Below are positions 36,774 through 46,687 of a DNA stretch of 64,000 nt, in pieces. The notes under the pieces are model-generated. The model saw nothing but the letters and a program-made list of their open reading frames with translations, did no database searches and was not told the origin of the DNA. The stretch covers positions 29,957-93,956 of the forward strand of contig VXQP01000078.1 in NCBI GenBank assembly GCA_009838965.1, in the 5' to 3' direction. This DNA comes from Chloroflexota bacterium. Lineage in GTDB: Bacteria; Chloroflexota; Dehalococcoidia; Lucifugimonadales; Australimonadaceae. The position numbers and the translations under genes were made by a program. Positions within the stretch are counted from its first letter, which is position 1. Every line of letters begins with the position of its first letter.

Positions 36774-37721
36774 CTAGGCGGTGGCGCGCTTGAAGCGGAC
36801 GCGGCGCCAGAAGCGGCCTATCTCGCCCTCGTCCCAGGAGACGAGGAGCAGGCTCGCAATGAAGATGGAGCTGTACGTCCCCACCGTGACGCCCGCGAGC
36901 AGCACGTAGAGCAGCGGGCGGATGGAAGGGCCGGCGAAGAGGAGCAGCGCGACGACGACCACGATGAGCGTGATGGACGTGTTCAGCGAGCGGGCTATCG
37001 TCTCGCGGACGCTCAGGTTCACGAGCTCGCGCGTGCTCACTCCGGCGTAGCGCGCAACGTTCTCGCGCAGGCGGTCGAAGACGACGATGGTGTCGTTGAC
37101 GCTGTAGCCGATGGTGGTGAGCACCCCGGTGATGAACATGGCGTTCACTTCGAGGTTGATCGTCTCGCCCAGCACCGAGAAGACGCCCAGGACGATGAAG
37201 ACGTCGTGCACGAGCGCGACGACGGCTGCGACGCCGTAGCGGAACGGCGACGGCACGCGGCGGAACGCCCACGTCACGTAGACCAGGATGACGAGTGAGG
37301 CCACGATGACGGCGATGGTGGCGTTGCGCACGTTCTCCGAGCCGATGATGCCGGAGACCGAGTCGAACGAGCCGATCTCCACCGTGCCGGCCTCCGCGAG
37401 CGCATCCCGCACCCGGGACTCGTCGCCGCGGCGCACCACGTTCCCGGCGGCGTCGCGCTCATCCAGTTCCAGGATACCGAGGCGGATGAAGAACGTGTTG
37501 CCGCCGGAACCCTGCACGATGGCGTCCGGCTGGCCCGCGCGGGTAAGCGCGTCCACGACCCGAGAGGAGGTCACGTCCGTCTCGTAAGTGGCGGTGATGG
37601 CCGCGCCTCCGGTGAAGTCGATGCCCGGTTTCAACTGGAACGAGATGAGCGACGCGGCGGAAAGGAGCACCAGCAGCGCCGAGATGCCGAAGAACCACTT
37701 GCGGAAGCTGGCGACGCGCAT
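36774..37721 (-). CDS. secF: Protein translocase subunit SecF
   Basis: FQLKPGIDFTGGAAITATYE...MFITGVLTTIGYSVNDTIVVFDRLRENVAR...RSLNTSITLIVV; ATGA overlap with secD. Confidence 0.95.
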   Translation of the reverse strand: MRVASFRKWFFGISALLVLLSAASLISFQLKPGIDFTGGAAITATYETDVTSSRVVDALTRAGQPDAIVQGSGGNTFFIRLGILELDERDAAGNVVRRGDESRVRDALAEAGTVEIGSFDSVSGIIGSENVRNATIAVIVASLVILVYVTWAFRRVPSPFRYGVAAVVALVHDVFIVLGVFSVLGETINLEVNAMFITGVLTTIGYSVNDTIVVFDRLRENVARYAGVSTRELVNLSVRETIARSLNTSITLIVVVVALLLFAGPSIRPLLYVLLAGVTVGTYSSIFIASLLLVSWDEGEIGRFWRRVRFKRATA

Positions 37722-39079
37722 CAGCCGCCTCCTCCCGCCGGCGCAGCACGGTCGCGCCTGCCTGCGTCGGGAGTGAAGAGCCGCGCGGAGCGCCGCAGCC
37801 ACGTCGCGGCGACGATGCCCAACAGGTTCCGGCTGATGAAGATGGCGGTGAACATGCTCGTGAGCACGCCGAGGAGCAGGGCTACCGCGAAGCCGGTCAC
37901 CGCCGAGTTCGCCGACCCGCTGCCGAAGAAGAAGAGCACGAGCGCGATGAGGATGGTGGAGACGTTGCCGTCACGGATGGACGGCCAGGCACGGTTGAAG
38001 CCGATCTGCATGGCCAGCTGCACGGTGCGGCCTATCTGCAGCTCCTCCTTTAACCGCTCGAAGATGAGGATGTTGGCGTCCACCGCCATACCGAGCGAGA
38101 GGACGAACCCGGCCAGCCCCGCGAGCGTGAGCGTCACCGGAATGAGTTTGAAGAGGGCGAGGACGATGAGGATGTAGCAGATGAGCGCCATGCCGGCGAC
38201 GACCCCGGAGACCCGGTAGTAGGCCGCCATGAAGAAGAGCACCAGGAGCAGTCCGACGCCGCCCGCGATGAGCGCCTCGTCCAGCGACTGCGCGCCGAGC
38301 GACCCCGCCACGACGCTGGACGATAGTTCCTCGATGTCCACCGGCAGGCGCCCGGACTCGACCTGTATCGCGAGCTGCCGCACCTCTTCCGCGGTGAAGG
38401 TGCCCTGGATGATGCCGACGCCTGCAAGGATGGGGCTGTTCACGACCGCAGACACGAGCACCTCGCCGTCCAGCACGAACGCCAACTGGTCCGGGCTGTC
38501 GGTGATGTTCGTGGAGAAGATGCGCTGCGTCATCACCGCGAACTGCTGCGCTGCATCCCGGTTCAGCTCGAAGCTCAGGACCGGCCGGTTCGTCGTCTGG
38601 TCCTGGCTCGGGAAGGCGCGGGCCATGTCGCCACCGGTGAGCCCGCTCGGGCGGTCTTCGAACGCGGTGCAGGAGGCGTTGTCGCAGATGCGCTCGACGA
38701 TCTCCAACTGCGCGGTCTGACCAATGAGGTCCTTCGCCTGCTGGGTGTCCTCGACCCCGGGCAGCTGGATGAGCAGCCGGTCCTCGCCGAGTTGCTGGAT
38801 GGACGGTTCGGCTACGCCGAGCCGGTCGATGCGCCGCGTGATGGTGCTAACGAGGCCCTGCATCTGCTCTGCGGTCGGGACTTCGCCTTCCACTCCTGCC
38901 TGGTAGATGAGCTGGGTGCCGCCCGCGAGGTCCAGCCCCAGCCGCAGGCCGAGGATGTCCTGCGAACCACGCGCGCCGATGCCGGGTATGCGGTAGTCCG
39001 GCACAGCGAGCGCAGCAGCAGCGACGCCAACTATGACGATGATGGCGAGTAGTGATTTCCAGCGAAGTTGGCGGAGCAT
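37721..39079 (-). CDS. secD: Protein translocase subunit SecD
   Basis: LGLRLGLDLAGGTQLIYQ...ITRRIDRLGVAEPSIQQLGEDRLLIQLPGVED...GMAVDANILIFERLKEEL. Confidence 0.95.
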   Translation of the reverse strand: MLRQLRWKSLLAIIVIVGVAAAALAVPDYRIPGIGARGSQDILGLRLGLDLAGGTQLIYQAGVEGEVPTAEQMQGLVSTITRRIDRLGVAEPSIQQLGEDRLLIQLPGVEDTQQAKDLIGQTAQLEIVERICDNASCTAFEDRPSGLTGGDMARAFPSQDQTTNRPVLSFELNRDAAQQFAVMTQRIFSTNITDSPDQLAFVLDGEVLVSAVVNSPILAGVGIIQGTFTAEEVRQLAIQVESGRLPVDIEELSSSVVAGSLGAQSLDEALIAGGVGLLLVLFFMAAYYRVSGVVAGMALICYILIVLALFKLIPVTLTLAGLAGFVLSLGMAVDANILIFERLKEELQIGRTVQLAMQIGFNRAWPSIRDGNVSTILIALVLFFFGSGSANSAVTGFAVALLLGVLTSMFTAIFISRNLLGIVAATWLRRSARLFTPDAGRRDRAAPAGGGG

Positions 39080-39281
39080 TCCTTCCCGTTTCACACGACG
39101 CGCCGCGCACAGTGAAGCGCACGGCGCAACGAGGAGCCATTCTAGCAGGAAGCGCGCTCCCGCGTGAACCACCTCTCACGACGAGAGGCGCACACCCGAG
39201 GACAGGATGCTCCGGACGGAGGCGGCAGGGCCTCGTGCTACACTCGCAGCCATCCCACACCGGAACTTCGGAGGTCCCCTC

Positions 39282-40463
39282 TTGAGCAACGCCGTGCGTA
39301 AGCTGCTCCTCATCCTCTGCCTGCTGCCAGTCCTTGCGCTGGGAGCCGCCGCCTGCGGCGACGGCGACGACGGCCAGGACGAGCCTTTCAGGATCGGCGT
39401 GATGGAATCTCTGACGGGCGCCGGCGAGACGTACGGCACGGTCGCGAACCAGTCCAAGCAGATAGCCGCGGACGAGATCAACGCCGCGGGCGGCATCGAC
39501 GGCCGGATGCTCGAGTTTGTCGTCGAGGACTCCAAGTGCAACGCCGCGGACGCCATCGCCGCGTACCACAAGCTCACCGACGTGGACGGTGTGAAGATCA
39601 TCCTGGGCACCTCGTGTAGCGCCGCCATGCTCGGCGTTGCGCCGCTGGCGGAGGCCGACGGGGTGATCCTGTTCTCAGGGCTGGCGAGCAACCCGGACAT
39701 CGCCAAGGCGGGGGACTACATCTTCCGCACGCAGATCAGCGACATCGAGGTCGGCATCGCCACCGGCAACACGCTCTGGGCGGACGGGATACGCACGCTC
39801 GCGACCATCACCGAGGCGACCGACTACGCCGCGGGAGTGCGGCGCACGTCGGTGGCGCAGTTCGAGCAGCGCGGCGGGAGCGTCGTGGGGGCCGAGTCGT
39901 ACGCGTCCGACATCGCCGACTTCAGAACACAGCTGACCAAGCTGTTCGAGGCCGACCCCGACGCGCTCCACATCGTGCCCCAGTCCGAGTTCTCGGCGGG
40001 CACCATCATGAAGCAGGCGCGAGAGCTCGGTTACGAGGGGCCGATCTACGCCGAGACGGTGTCGGTGGGGACGACTGCCCTCGACATCGCAGGCGACGCC
40101 GCGACGGGCATGAAAGCCATCACCGCCGACCTGGACCCGGCCAACGAGAAGGCGCAGGAGGTGCTGGCCAACTTCCGTGAGCGCTACAACTACGTGACGC
40201 TGCCGTGGCACCTGGGCTCCGCGTACGACGACGTCTATATCACAGCGGAGTGCCTCAGGCAGACCGGCGACGACCAGGATGCGGACGGCTTCCGCGACTG
40301 CATGTACGGCATCACGTGGAGCGGCGCCATCGGCGACGACTACAGCTTTGACGCGGACGGCGAGGTTGTCGGGCTCTCGCGGGTGGTCGTGGAGGTCCTG
40401 CCGACAGCCGAGCGCACCGCGGACAGGAAGTACAAGGTGCTTGGCCCCGCGCCGAGGGGTTAG
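39282..40463 (+). CDS. ABC transporter substrate-binding lipoprotein (LivJ-like), orphan
   Basis: Signal peptide with lipobox ALGAAACG; FRIGVMESLTGAGETYGTVANQSKQIAADEINAAGGIDGRMLEFVVED; probable TTG start after GGAGG. Confidence 0.87.
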   Translation: MSNAVRKLLLILCLLPVLALGAAACGDGDDGQDEPFRIGVMESLTGAGETYGTVANQSKQIAADEINAAGGIDGRMLEFVVEDSKCNAADAIAAYHKLTDVDGVKIILGTSCSAAMLGVAPLAEADGVILFSGLASNPDIAKAGDYIFRTQISDIEVGIATGNTLWADGIRTLATITEATDYAAGVRRTSVAQFEQRGGSVVGAESYASDIADFRTQLTKLFEADPDALHIVPQSEFSAGTIMKQARELGYEGPIYAETVSVGTTALDIAGDAATGMKAITADLDPANEKAQEVLANFRERYNYVTLPWHLGSAYDDVYITAECLRQTGDDQDADGFRDCMYGITWSGAIGDDYSFDADGEVVGLSRVVVEVLPTAERTADRKYKVLGPAPRG

Positions 40464-40466
40464 GAC

Positions 40467-40518
40467 GCGGTTCGACAAGCTCCGCCACCTCGACGCGCTC
40501 AGCGAGTACCCCTAACCG
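40467..40518. repeat. Dispersed intergenic repeat containing GGTTCGACAAGCTC
   Basis: Shares GGTTCGACA(A/G)GCTC core with 18911-18935. Confidence 0.5.
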
Positions 40519-40524
40519 CACCAC

Positions 40525-40824
40525 TCAGCATCCATTTGCGCACATCAGGACTAGGAGCGGCCAGAGCAGCAACGACAAGACATCGTCGACATCGTAGTGG
40601 GGAATGATCTGGACACCCAGAACCACATAGAAGCTTAGTGAACCCACGGCCCATACCGAAATGAGAGCCACATACCGTGGCCTATGTCCTCGGCAGGCGT
40701 GCACGAGGGCAAACGCGGCAAGCGATATCCCCGCCCAAATCATGAACAGCAAGAGGCCGAAGAGAGTGTTACCAAAGTCTCCCATGGCTGGGCCCTCCGC
40801 CATCTGTCCTCCGACCTCGCTCAT
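40525..40824 (-). CDS. Hypothetical small membrane protein
   Basis: Three hydrophobic segments; lower GC than flanks. Confidence 0.5.
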   Translation of the reverse strand: MSEVGGQMAEGPAMGDFGNTLFGLLLFMIWAGISLAAFALVHACRGHRPRYVALISVWAVGSLSFYVVLGVQIIPHYDVDDVLSLLLWPLLVLMCANGC

Positions 40825-40949
40825 CCATGGTGGCCTAGCCTATCAGTTGTATCGCAGCCATCGGCTCACTACGAACGCCTGCTCTTGAGCGTGCGTGGCT
40901 GCACGCCTATGATGGCTGCGACACCCTCACGGTGCGAGGAGGTGGGGAG

Positions 40950-42182
40950 ATGCAGATCGTTCTCGATAACGCTGCGCTGCTGCTGGTCGACGTTCAACGC
41001 GACGCCCTCCATCCCGACGGAGCGCTGGGTCGCGCTGGGCAGGCGCCCGACGCCACCGAGGCGTCTCGCCTCATAGCAACGTGGGGCGGACTCATCGACC
41101 TCATGCGCGAGGCAGGCAGGCCCATCGTATGGGTAAAGACCAGCCTGCGCCCCGACTTCGCCGACAGCACCTACGCGCCTCTCTGGCTGGAGCGCCGCCT
41201 GGCAGAGACCGGGCCGTCCTTCATAGAGGGTTCGTGGGGCGCTGAACTCATGGATGGGCTCGACGCCGCGCCGGACGACTACGTCGTCGTCAAGAAGGGG
41301 CACAGCGCCTACGACAACACGCACCTCGACCGCCTCCTCACGAACCTCGGCGTCACCCAGTGCATCGTCGTTGGCGGCGGGGTGACGGACTCGATCGCCG
41401 AGACCGCCCGCACCGGAGGGCGATTGGGATACGAGCAGTTCGTGGTCGAGGACGCACTCTACCCGCCGAACGCCGCGAAGCTGCACGCGCCGCGCAAGCA
41501 GGCCGAGGTCGTGCTCGCGGAAGACGTCTATGCCGCCGCATCCGCCGCGCCGCCGTCCCCACGGCCTGGCCCCGACTACGCGATGGTGCTCGTGGACATG
41601 CAGAACGACTTCATGAACGCGGAGCGCCCGCACGTCCTCTACGGCCTCAGCGACCCGATGCCGGAGGAGAAGCGGGTGAGCATCGTCGAGAACACGCAGC
41701 AGTTGAGCGCGGCGATGCGCGAGCGCGGGTGGCCCGTCGTCTACGTGCGGGTGGTGCGCCGTCAGGACAACTCGGACGACGTCCACAGCAGGACTCACCG
41801 GCGCGCACGCACGCTCCCGCCGGGGGTCACGCACTGCGCCTACGGCACGTGGGGCGCAGAGATGGTGGACGAATTGCGCCCTGAAGAGGACGACTACGTG
41901 GTCGAGAAGAAGGGCGGCAGCGGCTTCGGCTACACGCCACTGCACCGCATCCTGCGGAACCTGAACGCGCAGCGCCTCATCATGACCGGCGGAGCCGTAA
42001 CCGGTTGCGTGTGGGCGACTGCGCTCGACGGCGTCGCGCTCGGCTACGACATCACCGTCATCGCCGACGCCACGTACCCGCCGGACTCGCCCGACCTCCC
42101 ATCCCTCGCGGAGTGGTGCTCGGTGCGCCCGACCGCCGAGGTGTTGGCGAACCTGGGGGCTCCCACAGCAGCACCCCGGTAA
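40950..42182 (+). CDS. Tandem two-domain isochorismatase-family (cysteine hydrolase) protein
   Basis: Two homologous halves (LLLVDVQRD / MVLVDMQNDF; VVVKKGHSAYDNT / VVEKKGGSGFGYT; VTDSIAETA / VTGCVWATA); SD GAGGAGGTGGGGAG. Confidence 0.9.
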   Translation: MQIVLDNAALLLVDVQRDALHPDGALGRAGQAPDATEASRLIATWGGLIDLMREAGRPIVWVKTSLRPDFADSTYAPLWLERRLAETGPSFIEGSWGAELMDGLDAAPDDYVVVKKGHSAYDNTHLDRLLTNLGVTQCIVVGGGVTDSIAETARTGGRLGYEQFVVEDALYPPNAAKLHAPRKQAEVVLAEDVYAAASAAPPSPRPGPDYAMVLVDMQNDFMNAERPHVLYGLSDPMPEEKRVSIVENTQQLSAAMRERGWPVVYVRVVRRQDNSDDVHSRTHRRARTLPPGVTHCAYGTWGAEMVDELRPEEDDYVVEKKGGSGFGYTPLHRILRNLNAQRLIMTGGAVTGCVWATALDGVALGYDITVIADATYPPDSPDLPSLAEWCSVRPTAEVLANLGAPTAAPR

Positions 42183-42262
42183 AACCGGGTGAAAACGTCG
42201 GGCTCGCCGGTTTGCTTGTTTGGCCGTAGAATGATTAACATCCGGCTACCAGTCCTGACCCC

Positions 42263-43762
42263 TTGAGCGAGGCTCTCTTGGCAATAGGCCGCAGGTTGCC
42301 TGTCGTTGAGTCCGACGCTCCCCACGAAGCGTGCGGGGTCATTGGCGCATACCTTCCCGGATCGACCCACGACGAAGCCGCACAGGTCGCCTTCTACGGC
42401 CTGTTCGCCCTGCAGCACCGCGGCCAGGAAAGCGCAGGCATCGCCGCCGCGGACGGGCGGACGCTCCGCAACTTCACCAACCAGGGGCTCGTGTCCAACG
42501 TCTTCCGCCAGGAGGACCTGGAGCGGCTGCCCGGCCACATCGCCATCGGGCACACGCGCTACTCCACCACCGGCTCCAGCAGCCCGCTGAACGCGCAGCC
42601 CATCGTCTCCAAGGGTCCGCGCGTCGAGCTGGCGCTCGCGCACAACGGCAACGTCATCAACGCAGTGGAGTTGCGCCAGCGGCTGCTGGACGACTGGGGC
42701 GTGACCTGCACAACCGGCACGGACTCGGAGGTCGTCGCACACCTGCTCGCATGGGCGCCCGGCGACTCGTGGGAGGAGAAGACGGCTTACATGATGCGCT
42801 CGCTCAAGGGCGCGTATTCGCTCACGGTCTGCACGCCGGACACGTTACTCGGCATCCGCGATCCGCTCGGCGTGCACCCGCTCTGCATCGGGCGCATCGA
42901 GCAGAGCGGCTGGATCATCGCCTCGGAGAGTTGCGCCCTCGACCACGTCGGCGCGCAGTTCGTGCGCGACGTCGAACCCGGTGAGACGGTCGTCATCAGC
43001 CGCACCGGGCTGCGGAGCATCCCTTCACAGGTGGCCAACACCCGCAAGGCGCACTGCGTCTTCGAGCACATCTACTTCGCCCGCCCGGACTCGATACTGG
43101 ACGGCTCCCTCACGCACACCTCGCGAACACGTATGGGGATGGCGCTCGCGCGGGCACACCCGGTAGACGCGGACATCGTCATCCCCGTGCCGGAGTCGGC
43201 CAACTCCGCGGCCATCGGCTATGCGCACGAGTCCGGCATCCCGTTCGCCTACGGGCTCATCAAGAACCGCTACATGGGCAGGACGTTCATCGAGCCGGAC
43301 CAGTGGTTCCGCGAGCTTGGCGTGCGCAACAAATTCAATCCTCTGCCGGAAGTGCTCAGCGGCAAGCGGGTCGTGGTTGTGGACGACAGCATCGTGCGCG
43401 GTACGACCACGCCGCGCATCGTCGCGCTCCTCCGCAAGGCAGGCGCCCGAGAGGTGCACGTTCGCGTCTGCGCGCCGCCCATCACCGACCCCTGCTTCTT
43501 CGGCGTGGACATGGCGACCAAGGCCGAGTTCATCGCAACCGGCAGGTCCATCCCGGACATATGCAAGGAGATCGACGCGGACTCGCTCGGGTACCTGAGC
43601 GTCGGTCAACTGCACGAGGCCGTCAGCGGCGATCCGTCCGGCAGGGGGTTCTGCGACGCCTGCTTCACCGGCAAGTACCCCATTCCGGTCCAGTTGCAGT
43701 TGGACAAACTCTCGCTCGAACGCACACTTGCAGCCACGAATCCCACAGACACGACGCTTTGA
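42263..43762 (+). CDS. purF: Amidophosphoribosyltransferase
   Basis: ACGVIGAY...LFALQHRGQESAGIAAADG...GHTRYSTTGSSSPLNAQPI...VVVVDDSIVRGTTTPRIVALLRKAGAREVHVRVCAPPI; start codon uncertain (TTG). Confidence 0.96.
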   Translation: MSEALLAIGRRLPVVESDAPHEACGVIGAYLPGSTHDEAAQVAFYGLFALQHRGQESAGIAAADGRTLRNFTNQGLVSNVFRQEDLERLPGHIAIGHTRYSTTGSSSPLNAQPIVSKGPRVELALAHNGNVINAVELRQRLLDDWGVTCTTGTDSEVVAHLLAWAPGDSWEEKTAYMMRSLKGAYSLTVCTPDTLLGIRDPLGVHPLCIGRIEQSGWIIASESCALDHVGAQFVRDVEPGETVVISRTGLRSIPSQVANTRKAHCVFEHIYFARPDSILDGSLTHTSRTRMGMALARAHPVDADIVIPVPESANSAAIGYAHESGIPFAYGLIKNRYMGRTFIEPDQWFRELGVRNKFNPLPEVLSGKRVVVVDDSIVRGTTTPRIVALLRKAGAREVHVRVCAPPITDPCFFGVDMATKAEFIATGRSIPDICKEIDADSLGYLSVGQLHEAVSGDPSGRGFCDACFTGKYPIPVQLQLDKLSLERTLAATNPTDTTL

Positions 43763-44856
43763 CCGCTGCCCCACTGTCCCCGTCCATACTGAACCTGCGC
43801 GAACAGGTGCAGCGCCTCGCGCCGGACGACGCCGCGCGTTTCCGCCGCATCTACGACGTGACCGAGAGCGAGGGGCGCCTGCGCGTCCCGTCGACGATGG
43901 CTCCGTGGGTGGAGCGCACGTTCGGGAGCGTGGCTGCGGTTGAGTCGCAGCGCGTCGTGCGCGTCGTGAACCTCATCACCGGCGAGGCGGCCATCTTCAA
44001 CGAGTTGCGGGCGCGGCGTCCGATGCGCGGCGGGGCTCCCCTCGACATCCAGGACGAACTGGCGAACGATCCGTGGGCGCAGCCCGAGGAGAACACGCCG
44101 GAGGACCTGTTCGGACGCCTCCGCAACGACGCCGCGCTGACCGCCGCGAACGTGGCGAAGTACGACGCGCACCACAGCCTGCTCATCTTCGCGGAGGCGA
44201 ACCCGCTGCAGTTCGACCGGACGTCGGTGCGCGGCTGCGTGGAACTGGCGAACCGCTGGTTCGCTGCGGCGCACGGGGCGGACCCGGACGCGACTTACCC
44301 ATTCTTCCTCTGGAACTGCCTCTGGCGGTCCGGAGGCTCCATCGTGCACGGGCACGCGCAAGTGCAACTGGCGCGCGGACGCCACTATTCCCGCATCGAA
44401 GCGCTCCGGCGCGCCGCCGCCGCGTATCGCGATGAGCACGGCGCAGACTACTTCGACGACCTCGCAGCCACGCATGACGCGTTCGGCCTCGCGTACGCAC
44501 GGGGGAACGTCCGGATGCTGGCGAGCCTCACACCCACGAAGGAGAAGGAGACGCTCATCATCGCGTCCGCGTTCGATGAGGGCGCAGCCGACGCCCTGTA
44601 CGATACGCTCGCTGTGTTCCGCGACGCGCTCGGTGTGCAGTCGTTCAACGCAGGCGCACTGCTGCCGCCGCTGGGCGAGACACCTGAAGACTGGCAAGGC
44701 TTCCCGTGCGTCATCCGCATCGTCGACCGGGGCACGCTAGGGCTGAGGACGAGCGACATCGGCGCCATGGAACTGTTCGCGGAGCCGGTCGTTGCGTCCG
44801 ACCCGTTCGGTGTAGCTGCGGCCCTGCGGCCCGTGGCATTGAAGGAGCAGCAGTAA
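43759..44856 (+). CDS. HIT-superfamily / GalT-like protein of unknown substrate
   Basis: GGSIVHGHAQVQL (HxHxQ motif), FNELRARRP, KYDAHHSLLIF; probable TTG start with TTGA overlap to purF stop. Confidence 0.7.
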   Translation: MTAAPLSPSILNLREQVQRLAPDDAARFRRIYDVTESEGRLRVPSTMAPWVERTFGSVAAVESQRVVRVVNLITGEAAIFNELRARRPMRGGAPLDIQDELANDPWAQPEENTPEDLFGRLRNDAALTAANVAKYDAHHSLLIFAEANPLQFDRTSVRGCVELANRWFAAAHGADPDATYPFFLWNCLWRSGGSIVHGHAQVQLARGRHYSRIEALRRAAAAYRDEHGADYFDDLAATHDAFGLAYARGNVRMLASLTPTKEKETLIIASAFDEGAADALYDTLAVFRDALGVQSFNAGALLPPLGETPEDWQGFPCVIRIVDRGTLGLRTSDIGAMELFAEPVVASDPFGVAAALRPVALKEQQ

Positions 44857-44859
44857 CCG

Positions 44860-45585
44860 ATGGCAACCATTGACGTCGTCATACCCGTCCTGAACGAGGA
44901 GCACTCGCTCGGACGCTGCATCGAGACGCTGGGGGCGTTCCTGCGCGAGAACCTTCCCCACGAGTGGCGCATCGTCGTCGCGGACAACGGCTCGACCGAC
45001 GCGACGCTGGCGGTAGCCACCGGGTTCGCCGAGTCGCGTCCGGACGAGGTGGGGGTCATCCACCTGGACGAGCGTGGGCGCGGGCGAGCGCTCAAACGCG
45101 CGTGGCGCGAGAGCACGGCGGACGTGGTCTCGTACATGGACGTGGACCTCTCGACGGGGCTCGAGGCGTTCCCGCCGCTCGTCGCCGCTGTCACGGACGA
45201 GGGCTTCCACCTGGCGTGGGGTTCGCGGCTCTCGCGGGAGTCGCAGACGGAGCGGTCGTTCAAGCGCGAGTTCATCTCACAGTCGTACAACCGCATCATC
45301 CGTTTGAGCATGGGGACGCACTTCCGCGACGCGCAGTGCGGCTTCAAGGCGATGAGCCGGGCCGCGGCAGACGTTCTGCTCCCGCACATAGAGGACAACG
45401 GATGGTTCTTCGACACGGAGTTACTCGTCATCGCGGAGAAGCGTGGGTTCCGGTGGAAGGAGATCCCCGTGGCGTGGGAAGAAGACCCGGACACGCGGGT
45501 GAAGGTGGTGAAGACCGCGCTGGACGATCTGCGCGGCCTCGCGCGGCTCCGGTTCGGGGGAATACCGCGCATAGAAGCGCCTTGA
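44860..45585 (+). CDS. GT2-family glycosyltransferase (dolichyl-phosphate mannosyltransferase-like)
   Basis: IDVVIPVLNEEHSLGRCIETL...VVADNGSTDATLAVA...DVVSYMDVDLSTGLEAFPPLV; SD AAGGAG. Confidence 0.9.
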   Translation: MATIDVVIPVLNEEHSLGRCIETLGAFLRENLPHEWRIVVADNGSTDATLAVATGFAESRPDEVGVIHLDERGRGRALKRAWRESTADVVSYMDVDLSTGLEAFPPLVAAVTDEGFHLAWGSRLSRESQTERSFKREFISQSYNRIIRLSMGTHFRDAQCGFKAMSRAAADVLLPHIEDNGWFFDTELLVIAEKRGFRWKEIPVAWEEDPDTRVKVVKTALDDLRGLARLRFGGIPRIEAP

Positions 45586-45679
45586 TGCACACAGCAGCGC
45601 AAATCAGGAATGTTCAGCGTATTGAAGCACGGTTCCGCGCGTCATAGCATTTACACGCCCTCCCCTATAGGTCTGCATC

Positions 45680-46678
45680 ATGCAGATGCGTAACCCCACA
45701 TTCGAAGTGCGTCCGTCGGTGATCACCGGCGACACTGCCGACGTTTACCTGCACCGCACGCAGCGCATCCTTCGGAACGAAGGACTGAACCCCACCGTCT
45801 CGATGCAGTTCTCCGCCAGCCGCGAGGCCGTGCTCAGCGGTTCGCTGGAGGTGAAGGCGCTCATCAGCAAGGTGACGTCCGAAGGCAACCGCGAGTTGTG
45901 GGCGGTCGAGGAGGGTTCGCACATCTCTCAGAACGAGGTCTGTCTGGAGATCAAGGCGCCCTACTCGTCGTTCGGGCTGTACGAGACCGCCATCTGCGGG
46001 GTCCTGGCGCACCAGACCGGCTGGGCAACCGCCGCCCGGGACGTCGTTAAGACCGCGAACGGCGTGCCCGTCGTCTCGCTGGGCGCGCACAACGTGCACC
46101 CGTCGGTCGCCGCGGTTATGGACTACGCCGCCGTCGTCGGCGGGTGCGTCTCCGGTTCGACGGTGCTGGGGGCGCAGCTTGCGGGCACCGCGCCCGTGGC
46201 CACGGTTTCCGGCGCGCTCGTGCAGCTGATGGGCACCGCCGTGCAGGCGATGCTGGCGTTCGACAAGGCGGTCGCGCCGGATGTTCAACGCATCGCCTAC
46301 GTCGATCCACGGAAGGACATCGTGGAGCAGGTAGAGCAGGTCGCACGGGCCTCAGGGACGAACCTGGACAGCGTCCGCCTCGCAAGAACGGCGGGTGGCA
46401 GGCCGGTCGCCGCGGAAGACGTGCAGCGCGTGCGGGAGAAGCTGGACAGTATCAGCGCGCGAAAGGTCGGCATCGTCGTGAGCGGACGCCTCACGCCGGA
46501 GCGGGTCTCGCAGTTGCTCGACGCAGGCGCGCCGGTTGACGTCTTCCACGACGTGAGTTACATCGCGTCCGCCGCGCCGGTGGCGTTCCTGCCCAACATC
46601 CGCACCATCAGCGACCGCGAGGTACCCCAGGAGACAGAGCCGCCCCCACCGAACCCGCGGCTCAGACGACTGCTCTAG
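45680..46678 (+). CDS. Nicotinate phosphoribosyltransferase family protein
   Basis: ITGDTADVYLHRTQRIL...YSSFGLYETAICGVLAHQTGWATAARDV...SLGAHNVHPSVAAVMDYAAVVGGCVSGSTVLGAQ. Confidence 0.87.
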   Translation: MQMRNPTFEVRPSVITGDTADVYLHRTQRILRNEGLNPTVSMQFSASREAVLSGSLEVKALISKVTSEGNRELWAVEEGSHISQNEVCLEIKAPYSSFGLYETAICGVLAHQTGWATAARDVVKTANGVPVVSLGAHNVHPSVAAVMDYAAVVGGCVSGSTVLGAQLAGTAPVATVSGALVQLMGTAVQAMLAFDKAVAPDVQRIAYVDPRKDIVEQVEQVARASGTNLDSVRLARTAGGRPVAAEDVQRVREKLDSISARKVGIVVSGRLTPERVSQLLDAGAPVDVFHDVSYIASAAPVAFLPNIRTISDREVPQETEPPPPNPRLRRLL

Positions 46679-46687
46679 TCCCCCACC

